DNA of 7,129 nt from DAOVDI01 sp965373045 (lineage in GTDB: Bacteria > Acidobacteriota > Aminicenantia > Aminicenantales > Aminicenantaceae), in contig CBDVEQ010000137.1 in the NCBI GenBank assembly GCA_965373045.1, positions 1 through 7,129 of the forward strand. The letters run 5' to 3'. Each line of letters begins with the position of its first letter. The first letter of the stretch is position 1. The notes beneath the pieces were generated by a model. That model had not been told where the DNA came from. It saw only the letters and a list, made by a program, of their open reading frames with translations, and did no database searches. This document shows, piece after piece, positions 1 through 6,399 of this stretch. The position numbers were made by a program, and so were the translations under genes.

Positions 1-31
1 TCAAAAATTATATAGATGTGTTTAAAAAAAG

Positions 32-784
32 TTAAATGTTTCCTGGAAATAACCTTGATTTTACAATTTTCATCTTTGCGATACGAAATACCAGCGCCGT
101 GATCAAACATCCAAGACCATACTTGATACTTCGTATAAGGTTAATTGAAGAAGCCTCTGCAAAATATTTTGTAGGACAACTTACCTCAGCAATCGTATAG
201 CCAAACCATACAATCTGAGCAAGCATTTGATTGTCAAAAACAAAATCATCTGAATTAACTTCGAGCGGTAACCGCTTGAGCATCTCTCTCGAAAAAGCCC
301 TGTATCCTGTATGATATTCGGAAAGTTTCGCACCAATAAAAATGTTTTCTACAAATGTTAATAATCTATTGGGAATATACTTCCATATGGGCATTCCTCC
401 TTTCAGCGCATATCCTCCAAGAATCCTGGAACCCAAAACGCATTGATAAAGGCCATTTCCTATTATTGAAGCCATTGCCGGGATAAGTTGAGGAGTATAC
501 TGGTAGTCAGGATGAACCATAATAATAATATCTCCATCGTTTTCAATGGCTAACCTATAGCATGTTTTCTGGTTAGCTCCGTATCCAAGATTCTCCTTAT
601 GGGTGTAAACAACCGTATTAGGTAATGTTTTCGCAATGGCTGCTGTTTCATCACTGCTTGCGTCATCTACAATAATAACGAGATCCACAATATCCTGCGC
701 CATAACTTCCTTATATGTTTTCTGCAAAGTCTCTGACGCATTGTAAGCTGGCATGACAACGATAACTTTTTGATCTCTATACAT
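32..784 (-). CDS. Family 2 glycosyltransferase, DPM1/DPG-synthase-like
   Basis: A 250-residue GT-A fold glycosyltransferase that probably moves a sugar from a nucleotide- or polyprenyl-linked donor at the cytoplasmic face of the membrane. Visible motifs are MPAYNA near the N-terminus (11–16), the nucleotide-binding VDDASSDET (39–47), NLGYGANQK (65–73), HPDYQY at 91–96 in the place of the usual metal-binding DxD region, GSR (118–120), HTGYRAFSREM (158–168) and FDNQMLAQ (183–190). The C-terminus has one hydrophobic stretch (about 222–236) but no long membrane domain, unlike full dolichyl-phosphate mannosyltransferases with GtrA-like tails. The start follows AAAGGA by six bases, and the stop of the hydrolase gene lies only 11 bases upstream, so it is probably the last gene of the operon. 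It is distinctly more AT-rich than the genes before it (sampled lines about 37–40% GC). No hairpin terminator is visible in bases 1–31. The family call is firm; acceptor and donor are unknown. Confidence 0.9.
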   Translation of the reverse strand: MYRDQKVIVVMPAYNASETLQKTYKEVMAQDIVDLVIIVDDASSDETAAIAKTLPNTVVYTHKENLGYGANQKTCYRLAIENDGDIIIMVHPDYQYTPQLIPAMASIIGNGLYQCVLGSRILGGYALKGGMPIWKYIPNRLLTFVENIFIGAKLSEYHTGYRAFSREMLKRLPLEVNSDDFVFDNQMLAQIVWFGYTIAEVSCPTKYFAEASSINLIRSIKYGLGCLITALVFRIAKMKIVKSRLFPGNI

Positions 785-795
785 TTAAATCCTTT

Positions 796-3201
796 TTATC
801 TCATTATAAGGTTTTTATCAAATTCATACTGTTCCCCCTTTCCGGTTTCGAAGGTGATACTTTTCTGTAAATATTTCAACCGGCAGTGTCTACCCTGCTC
901 CGAATAAATGCAGACAGATGTCAGCTCTCCGTCCTTCCAGTCCATGTCCACCTCAAAACCTCCCCGGGCGCACAGACCTCTGACACTTCCTTCTCCCCAG
1001 ACCCGGGGAAGCGCCGGAAGCAGGTGGATAATGCCTAAATGGGATTGGAGAAGCATTTCTGCAATTCCGGCCGTGCCGCCGAAATTTCCATCGATCTGAA
1101 AAGGAGGATGAGTATCAAACAAATTAGGCAGCGTAGATTTCGCAAGAAGAGCCTGCAGATTTTTAAGGGCGCTCTCCCCATCCTGAAGCCGGGCAAAAAA
1201 ATTGATGACCCAGGCACGGCTCCAACCTGTGTGCCCGCCGCCGTGCTCCAGTCTCCTTTGTATTGTGCTCCTGGATGCAGAAAACAGATCAGGTGTCCGG
1301 GGAGTGAACTGGGCAAGAGGATAGAGTCCCAGGAGATGGGACATATGCCTGTGACCTGGTTCCGCCTCTTCATAGTCCTTTATCCATTCCATGATGGTTC
1401 CGTCCTTCCCGATCCTAACAGGAGGAAGTTTTTCCAGAGCGTTTTTTAATTCCTCTATGAATTCATCATCAATATTGAGGACATCCCCAGCAGCAATGCA
1501 GTTCTCAAAGAGAGCCCGGGTGATCAAAATATCGATCGTGGCAGCATAGGTCAAAGTGGATTTTTCTCCTGAGGGAAGAACAAATTGGTTCTCCGGAGAA
1601 TGGGACGGCGCTGTCACCAGAAATCCCTCCCCATCGTCAATGAGGAAGTCCAGGACAAACAGGGCCGATTCCTTCATTATGGGATAGGCTTTTTCCCTCA
1701 GAAAAGATGCATCCATGGTGAATTCATAATGACGCCATAGAGGGAAAGTCATCCATGGTCCATTGAGCGGAGTCACACCCCAGGGACCGTCCGCCACTCC
1801 GGTACGGCCGAATGGGTCGGTCAAGTGATGAAGTGTCCAACCCCTTGCTCCGTACATTTCCCTGGCTGTAACGCGGCCGGGAACCCTTAGTTGGTTTAAA
1901 AATTCCGTTAATGGAAGAACTGTCTCAGGAAGATTCCCCACTTCTGCTGGCCAGTAGTTCATCTGCAGATTAATCTTGGTATGAAAATCCGAATTCCATG
2001 GGGCATTAAACAATGAGTTCCATACTCCCTGGAGATTAGCTGGCAGAACACCGGGATATCTGGAGCTGCCCATCAGAAGATACCGGCCGAACTGAAAATA
2101 AAGCGCTATCAGATCCGCATCGGTTTTTCCATTCTTCAAGGCCTTAATTCGATCGTCTGTAGGAATGGAGGAAGACAGATTTCCGCCCAGATCGAGCTTA
2201 ACCCGGTTAAACAGGCGTTCATGGTCAAGTATGTGAGAGGATTTTAAATCCATATAGGATTTCTGTCCTGCTTTTGAAATTATCTGGCGGCAGACAGCGT
2301 CAGGCTCAATGGACCTGTCATAATCCAGCTTTTTTAATTGATAATCAGTGGCAGCCGTGTAGATCAGGGTCGCCGAATCCACACTGCACAGCTTAAGTTT
2401 TTTCCCCTGCGGTTCAATGCGCCCGCCTTCTGTGAGGACCAGAAGCCGTGCAGCAAATCTCATGTGCGGCCCTTCCGGTCCCCGCAGCGGATCAGATTCA
2501 TCTACGATCTGTCCCTTCATAACAAGTTGATTTCCGCCCTCGATACTGATTTCGGCATCTTTTTCCCGAGCCAGGGTCAGGGTCGCATTAATAGCGTTGT
2601 TCGACCCGGAATCGAGGCGTACGACAAGCACATTGTCCGGGGCAGAAACAAAATATTCCCTCACATAACGTACTGACCCTGAATTATAAGTGACCCGGCA
2701 CAGTCCTGATGCCAGGTAAAGCTCGCGTTGATAATCTCTGATCTCCATATGATCAGGAAAATCAATAAACATATCGCCAGCCGTCTGATATGACCGGATA
2801 CGTGGAGGGGTGCCCAAGAATGTTCTCGCTACAAGGTCCCGGGCTTCCTTGTTTTTTTCATTGATCAGAAGCTCTTGAATACGGGGAAGATTTCTCAGGG
2901 CTTCAGGATTGTTGTTATTTATCCGGCTCCCTGCCCACAGGCTCTCCTCATTGAGCTGGATCCGGTCTCTGGAAACACCTCCAAAGATCATGGCACCCAG
3001 ACGACCGTTACCAACCGGGAGAGCTTCGACCCACTTCTCAGCCGGCTGAATATACCACAGCTTGAGATCCGAGTTGTCCCAGAGCCGTTCAGCTCTGCCT
3101 TCCTGACCGGGCGGCCCGCATGCGTTAATAAAAAAGATCGCACAAAACCCCAAAATCAGTAATATTCTATGTTTAAAATCCACTATAAATACATTTTCCA
3201 T
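796..3201 (-). CDS. Glycoside hydrolase family 95 lipoprotein (alpha-L-fucosidase/galactosidase type)
   Basis: An 801-residue exo-glycosidase of family GH95, whose known members remove terminal alpha-1,2-L-fucose or alpha-L-galactose with inversion. The N-terminus has a hydrophobic signal ending in INAC (Cys28), so it is probably a lipoprotein. The +2 residue is Gly, not Asp, which would fit outer-membrane sorting. Family landmarks are LPVGNGRLGAMIFGG (61–75), NEESLWAG (84–91), LPANLQGVWN (386–395), INLQMNYWPAE (410–420), the general-acid segment SPEN with Glu537, GHRHMSHLLGLYP (616–628), HTGWSRAW (657–664) and IDGNFGG with Asp704. The length is normal for the family. The position before INLQMNYW that is Asn in the characterised Bifidobacterium enzyme reads Lys409 here, and 478–497 is also divergent. 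The open frame extends 63 codons further upstream, but those codons overlap dctM; the start at 3201 has AAGGAG five bases away. It lies 11 bases after dctM. Exact substrate unknown. Confidence 0.92.
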   Translation of the reverse strand: MENVFIVDFKHRILLILGFCAIFFINACGPPGQEGRAERLWDNSDLKLWYIQPAEKWVEALPVGNGRLGAMIFGGVSRDRIQLNEESLWAGSRINNNNPEALRNLPRIQELLINEKNKEARDLVARTFLGTPPRIRSYQTAGDMFIDFPDHMEIRDYQRELYLASGLCRVTYNSGSVRYVREYFVSAPDNVLVVRLDSGSNNAINATLTLAREKDAEISIEGGNQLVMKGQIVDESDPLRGPEGPHMRFAARLLVLTEGGRIEPQGKKLKLCSVDSATLIYTAATDYQLKKLDYDRSIEPDAVCRQIISKAGQKSYMDLKSSHILDHERLFNRVKLDLGGNLSSSIPTDDRIKALKNGKTDADLIALYFQFGRYLLMGSSRYPGVLPANLQGVWNSLFNAPWNSDFHTKINLQMNYWPAEVGNLPETVLPLTEFLNQLRVPGRVTAREMYGARGWTLHHLTDPFGRTGVADGPWGVTPLNGPWMTFPLWRHYEFTMDASFLREKAYPIMKESALFVLDFLIDDGEGFLVTAPSHSPENQFVLPSGEKSTLTYAATIDILITRALFENCIAAGDVLNIDDEFIEELKNALEKLPPVRIGKDGTIMEWIKDYEEAEPGHRHMSHLLGLYPLAQFTPRTPDLFSASRSTIQRRLEHGGGHTGWSRAWVINFFARLQDGESALKNLQALLAKSTLPNLFDTHPPFQIDGNFGGTAGIAEMLLQSHLGIIHLLPALPRVWGEGSVRGLCARGGFEVDMDWKDGELTSVCIYSEQGRHCRLKYLQKSITFETGKGEQYEFDKNLIMR

Positions 3202-3206
3202 CCCGA

Positions 3207-3212
3207 CTCCTT
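3207..3212 (-). promoter_or_regulatory. Ribosome binding site that fixes the GH95 start
   Basis: On the minus strand AAGGAG is followed by five bases and ATG at 3201. It overlaps the stop codon of dctM. It supports the start giving a lipoprotein signal over the upstream ATG at 3390, which would place 63 codons inside dctM in another frame. Confidence 0.8.
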
Positions 3213-4511
3213 TTACAAAAGCCCGAAAATCCTGGGCAGCCATAAACTCAACTCCGGAAGATACGTGATCAATAAAAGGACTATAACCATAACCGCAAAA
3301 AATGGCAGCATGGATCTTGTGACATGAGCGATGGTCGTTTTTCCCACTCCGCATCCCACAAATAGTACTGTTCCTACAGGAGGCGTACATAATCCGATAC
3401 AGAGATTCAGGACGATTATGATACCGAAATGAAGAGGGCTTAATCCCAGCTGCAAAACAACCGGCAGAAATATGGGAGTGAAGATCAGAACCGCAGGAGT
3501 AATGTCCATAAAGGTTCCCACAGCGAGAAGGATCACGTTGATAATAACCAGTATTAAAAATTTGCTGTCCGTCATTCCGACCAGGGCAGAGCTGATGCTC
3601 TGGGGGATATTTTCATAGGACATGATCCAGGACATGGCCTTGGACGTACCGATAAGGAGCATGACAACAGCCGTGATCTCAACGGTTTTGAGCAGGATCT
3701 GTGAGACTTCCTTTAATTTTACTTCCCGGTAAAATACCACGGACAGGATAAAGGAGTAGATGACAGCCACAGCGCTGGCTTCGGTCGCTGTAAAGATACC
3801 GGCTATAATCCCGCCTATCACAATGACAATCAGCAAAAGACTTGGACCAGCACTGAGGAAGTGCTTTATTCCTGTGATAAAACTCTCCCGGCCTCCAACC
3901 GGATACTTTTTTTTCTTAGCTATAAAAAAACAGACCGTCATAATCCCCAGTCCCATCAGAATGCCCGGGACATAGCCTGCTACAAACAGCGCGGCGATCG
4001 AGACCCCGCCGCTGGCCAGAGAATAAACGATAAGAACATTGCTCGGCGGGATGATAAGCCCTGTTGTTGCAGCTGTCACAGTGACTGCGGTATTAAAGTT
4101 CTTATCATAGCCCTCCCGGTTCATGATGGGAATCATAAATCCTCCGATCGCTGACGTCGCAGCCACAGCCGAACCTGAAATGGCTCCAAAAAACATACAC
4201 GCTAGAACATTGACAAAAGCCAGGCCTCCGGGAAGCCGTCCTACCAGAACTCTGGCAAAATCTATAAGCCTCCGTGCGATCCCTCCTCTTCCCATAAACT
4301 GGCCGGACAGGATGAAAAAAGGAATGGCCAGCAGGGCAAAACTATTGATACCGGATGTCATCTGCTGAGCTACCGTGGTTACAGCAGGTCCCGGAGCGAT
4401 CGTAAACAGCATGGTGATTGTTGTTGCGATCCCGATACTTATGGCGATCGGCACACTAAGAGCCAGAAGAGCAGCAAAACTGAGAATCAAAACTATAACG
4501 GATAGTTCCAT
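3213..4511 (-). CDS. dctM: TRAP transporter large permease subunit (DctM family)
   Basis: A 432-residue, very hydrophobic inner-membrane protein, the ion-coupled transport channel of a tripartite ATP-independent periplasmic transporter. Its length matches the usual stand-alone DctM subunit, so it is not a DctQM fusion. Typical family signatures are LLAIPFFILSGQFMGRGG (60–77), GAISGSAVAATSAIGG (109–124), TTGLIIPPSN (149–158), FVAGYVPGIL (176–185) and CTPPVGTVLFVG (375–386), with repeated membrane helices throughout and a C-terminal LPELSLWLP segment. It sits between the small permease gene (14 bases upstream) and the GH95 gene (11 bases downstream). The start is preceded by AGGA at eight bases and by a closer GAGG. 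It should act with the two subunits encoded just upstream to take up an organic acid or acidic sugar using a sodium or proton gradient. The substrate cannot be read from this subunit. Confidence 0.96.
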   Translation of the reverse strand: MELSVIVLILSFAALLALSVPIAISIGIATTITMLFTIAPGPAVTTVAQQMTSGINSFALLAIPFFILSGQFMGRGGIARRLIDFARVLVGRLPGGLAFVNVLACMFFGAISGSAVAATSAIGGFMIPIMNREGYDKNFNTAVTVTAATTGLIIPPSNVLIVYSLASGGVSIAALFVAGYVPGILMGLGIMTVCFFIAKKKKYPVGGRESFITGIKHFLSAGPSLLLIVIVIGGIIAGIFTATEASAVAVIYSFILSVVFYREVKLKEVSQILLKTVEITAVVMLLIGTSKAMSWIMSYENIPQSISSALVGMTDSKFLILVIINVILLAVGTFMDITPAVLIFTPIFLPVVLQLGLSPLHFGIIIVLNLCIGLCTPPVGTVLFVGCGVGKTTIAHVTRSMLPFFAVMVIVLLLITYLPELSLWLPRIFGLL

Positions 4512-4525
4512 TCACCTCATCCTAT

Positions 4526-5038
4526 TTAATCTATAATGCTGATATCATACTCTGAGATCTTTTCCGGCTCTTTTTGATAGGCTTCCAAAATAAACGAGAC
4601 AGAATACAGAATGATCAGGATCCCTGTCAGAGGAATCACCAGATAAACATACCCCATTTTGATACCTAGCGCCGGTGATATCTGGTTTAAAGTAAGAGTC
4701 AGCATCACAAGCCGTATACCTCCAATGACCATGACACACACTGTAAAAATCAGAATGATCCCATTGACCAGGATATCTACACGCCTTTTCTTCAAACCGG
4801 AAAGTTTTCTGGTTAGCAGATCGATACCCAGATGCGATCTTCTGTAAAAGGCATAACCCGCGCCAAGAAGAGCGATCCATATCAGAAGAAAACCAGCCAG
4901 CTCCTCGGTAAAAGAGCTTGGTTTCCTGAGGATAAAGCGAGTGATCACCTGCCATGTCACATCCAGCACAATGACAGCCATGAGAAATGTCAAGAAGATT
5001 CCCAGGATCTTGTTGATCTTCCAGACAAAATGTTTCAT
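4526..5038 (-). CDS. dctQ: TRAP transporter small permease subunit (DctQ family)
   Basis: A 170-residue membrane protein with four predicted helices (about 10–32, 46–66, 89–111 and 128–150), the normal size and topology for the small permease of a TRAP transporter. The family pattern is clear: TWQVITRFIL (28–37), the acidic TEEL at 44–47 leading into the second helix, GAGYAFYRRSHLGIDLL (59–75) with the conserved His69, and a basic loop at 83–87. It pairs with DctM in the inner membrane. Its ATG overlaps the TGA of the binding-protein gene as ATGA. No Shine-Dalgarno sequence is visible in front of it, so translation probably depends on ribosomes finishing dctP. The C-terminal tail (about 152–170) is acidic and cytoplasmic by simple topology. 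Identification is firm from sequence plus position between dctP and dctM. Confidence 0.94.
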   Translation of the reverse strand: MKHFVWKINKILGIFLTFLMAVIVLDVTWQVITRFILRKPSSFTEELAGFLLIWIALLGAGYAFYRRSHLGIDLLTRKLSGLKKRRVDILVNGIILIFTVCVMVIGGIRLVMLTLTLNQISPALGIKMGYVYLVIPLTGILIILYSVSFILEAYQKEPEKISEYDISIID

Positions 5039-6057
5039 TTTATCTGCTTTATCTGCTTAATGAGTTCATAGATGGGTGTTCCTTGATAGGAATCAAACAT
5101 GCCACGGGTTGCATCGATAAAAGGCTTCTTATCCGGCCGGATGACTTCCACACCGGCTTCCCTTACTTTACGAAGAGCATCGTCAGAGGCTTCCTTCCAC
5201 AATTTTCTCTGATATTCCACGGATTCATCCACTGCTTTTTGAAGCCATATCTGCTCATGTAGATCAAGGCTTTCCCAGACACGTGTGCTCATCAGAAGGA
5301 CATCGGGTACAGCCGTGTGCTCATCCAGAGTGTAAAATTTGCATACTTCGTAATGATGGGACAGATAAAAACTCGGGGGATTGTTTTCCGCTCCATCCAC
5401 CACACCCTGCTGAAGGGCAGTGTAGAGTTCCCCCCATGGGATCGGTGTAGCGGAACCTCCGAGCGACTGAACCATCCTGACCGACATATTGCTTTTCATA
5501 ACACGGATCTTCAGTCCTTTGAGGTCATCCGGGGAAAGGACCTGTTTTTCCTTGGTATAAAAACTGCGGCTTCCCGCATCGTAATAACAGAGGCCGCGCA
5601 AAAAATAATCTTCCCCTGCAAGGAGAAGTTTTTTTCCTATATCTCCTTCTAAAACCTTCCACATGTGTTCATGATCACGGAAAAGATAGGGAATTCCAAA
5701 GATCTTCATCTCCGGAACAAAAGATTCCAGAGGCGCTGAAGAGACCTTTGTCATTGCCAGGCTGCCGATCTGAAGAAGTTCGATGAGATCCCTTTCCATA
5801 CCAAGCTGACCGCTTGGATAGATATCCACTTTTATCCGGCCGCCTGAATATTCATTTACTTTATTTGCCATAAAAATCATGGCTTTGTGCACGGGATGGG
5901 CCGCGTTCAGAACATGGGCCAGTTTTAATACGCGCTGCTTTTGAGATGTCCGGCATGATGGAAAAACCAGGAGAATAAGAACGGAAAGAACAATTGATGA
6001 CGTCAGTTTAAACCATTGTTTCCGCATGATGGCAAAATTCTCCATATCTATTATCAT
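5035..6057 (-). CDS. dctP: TRAP transporter solute-binding lipoprotein (DctP family)
   Basis: The substrate-capturing subunit of the TRAP system. From the first ATG it has 340 residues: a signal sequence with lipobox FPSC (Cys35) and then a DctP domain. The motifs are LKLAHVLNAAHPVHKAM (44–60), YPSGQLGMERDLIELLQIG (80–98), GSRSFYTKE (162–170), LKGLKIRVMKSN (179–190) and ELYTALQQGVVDGAENNP (210–227). Arg185 corresponds to the Arg that pairs with the substrate carboxylate in this family, and Arg164 fits the second Arg of sialic-acid-type binders, so an acidic ligand is likely. The start is uncertain. ATGs at 6057, 6045 and 6027 are all in frame; the one at 6027 gives the cleanest signal peptide (MRKQWFK then a hydrophobic core) and has GGAG upstream, though 12 bases away. 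The end carries a 9-base tandem repeat (5039–5056) encoding KQIKQI. Lipid anchoring is less common than free periplasmic DctP. First gene of the operon. Confidence 0.94.
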   Translation of the reverse strand: MIIDMENFAIMRKQWFKLTSSIVLSVLILLVFPSCRTSQKQRVLKLAHVLNAAHPVHKAMIFMANKVNEYSGGRIKVDIYPSGQLGMERDLIELLQIGSLAMTKVSSAPLESFVPEMKIFGIPYLFRDHEHMWKVLEGDIGKKLLLAGEDYFLRGLCYYDAGSRSFYTKEKQVLSPDDLKGLKIRVMKSNMSVRMVQSLGGSATPIPWGELYTALQQGVVDGAENNPPSFYLSHHYEVCKFYTLDEHTAVPDVLLMSTRVWESLDLHEQIWLQKAVDESVEYQRKLWKEASDDALRKVREAGVEVIRPDKKPFIDATRGMFDSYQGTPIYELIKQIKQIK

Positions 6058-6076
6058 ACGGTCATCTGAACATCAA
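6050..6076 (-). promoter_or_regulatory. Weak candidate sigma70-type promoter for the TRAP operon
   Basis: On the minus strand TTGATG (6076–6071) and GATAAT (6055–6050) are separated by 15 bases. The -10 is a five-of-six match; the -35 is poor and the spacing short. Transcription would begin around 6043, which would exclude the ATG at 6057 and favour the dctP start at 6027. The match is weak enough to be chance. Confidence 0.2.
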
Positions 6077-6147
6077 GCATGAAATCCTGACTGATTTGAA
6101 CTTTGCCCTTCGTTGTGATATATGCATTATTCTGTAGTTTTTCTTTT

Positions 6148-6270
6148 GGCCCTGGATTATTCACGGGCCGAGGTTGCTGCAGATGCGAGGCGTGACCCAT
6201 GTAGCTGTGGTTACCCACCGCAAATGGGTCACAACAAAGCAGATGCTGTGAGATCGGTTCGCCCGAAGGG
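6148..6270. repeat. Nested inverted-repeat intergenic element, possible REP/MITE-like unit
   Basis: This non-coding stretch folds on paper into several hairpins. GGCCC (6148–6152) pairs with GGGCC (6165–6169). A perfect 9-bp pair, GTGACCCAT (6192–6200) with ATGGGTCAC (6224–6232), encloses a second stem, GCTGTGG (6204–6210) with CCACCGC (6215–6221), which has one mismatch and a TTAC loop. GCAGATGC occurs twice in direct orientation (6178–6185 and 6239–6246), flanking the core, and the right end has CCCGAAGGG (6262–6270). The layout resembles dispersed intergenic palindromic elements, but only one copy is in view, so mobility is inference. It could instead be a structured RNA leader; its right boundary is approximate. 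Confidence 0.5.
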
Positions 6271-6315
6271 TAAAAAACGCCGACGGATATATAAAGATTG
6301 TTCTTGAAAAGTGTT

Positions 6316-6352
6316 TTCAGCAATGTCAGGAATTTATCCTGACATTGCTGAA
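6316..6352. repeat. Perfect 16-bp inverted repeat with 5-base loop
   Basis: TTCAGCAATGTCAGGA (6316–6331) is followed by the loop ATTTA and then its exact reverse complement (6337–6352). The stem has no mismatch. It lies 47 bases upstream of the plus-strand gene and outside any credible gene. A run of A's follows on the plus strand; on the minus strand there is only a broken T-rich stretch, so it is not a textbook terminator in either direction. It might block read-through between the divergent units, serve as an operator, or act in an mRNA leader. Confidence 0.85.
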
Positions 6353-6355
6353 CGA

Positions 6356-6373
6356 AAAAACGTCGACGTTTTT
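6356..6373. repeat. 18-bp perfect palindrome
   Basis: The sequence AAAAACGTCGACGTTTTT is identical to its own reverse complement. It begins three bases after the 16-bp inverted repeat and ends 26 bases before the plus-strand ATG. It could be an operator for a dimeric regulator controlling the S9-like gene. As RNA it would be a weak stem ending in U's, so a small attenuator is an alternative. Confidence 0.7.
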
Positions 6374-6387
6374 ATGAATAGTTCAGG

Positions 6388-6394
6388 AAGGAGG
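6388..6394 (+). promoter_or_regulatory. Strong ribosome binding site for the S9-like gene
   Basis: AAGGAGG is followed by a five-base spacer and ATG at 6400. It fixes the start of the plus-strand gene and argues that this frame is translated, although its end is outside the window. Confidence 0.85.
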
Positions 6395-6399
6395 TTTCC

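Larger units (their letters stand above)
6058..6399. other. Divergent intergenic region, no convincing gene
   Basis: This 342-base gap separates the minus-strand TRAP operon from the plus-strand S9-like gene. It contains the nested inverted-repeat element, the perfect hairpin and the palindrome listed separately, and must hold the promoters of both units. A minus-strand open frame (6323–6054) overlaps the first ATG of dctP by four bases but crosses all the palindromic DNA and has no recognisable family. I see no tRNA or other known RNA here. Confidence 0.7.

Noticed and set aside
1..31. Terminator after the glycosyltransferase gene
   Set aside because: A minus-strand T-rich run follows the stop, but no GC-rich stem precedes it and the window ends too soon.
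908..1449. Plus-strand open frames opposite the GH95 gene (and similar ones at 2338–3162, 3760–4368, 4659–5071 and 5317–5652)
   Set aside because: All lie antisense to well-supported genes, have no domain resemblance and look like frame shadows.
3202..3390. N-terminal extension of the GH95 frame to an ATG at 3390
   Set aside because: It would lie inside dctM in another frame and shows no family similarity. The start at 3201 has a ribosome binding site and begins a lipoprotein signal.
6239..6270. GGTTCG motif suggesting the T-arm of a tRNA
   Set aside because: No acceptor stem, D-arm or anticodon arm can be placed around it; it belongs to the nested inverted-repeat element.
6054..6323. Minus-strand open frame of 89 codons overlapping the dctP ATG by four bases
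   Set aside because: It runs through the nested inverted repeats, begins inside the 16-bp hairpin, lacks a ribosome binding site and matches no family I know. The four-base overlap with the most upstream dctP ATG looks accidental.
6085..6330. GTCAGGAT shared between the region before dctP and the perfect hairpin, as a possible operator pair
   Set aside because: Only eight bases match and the surroundings differ; too short to separate from chance.
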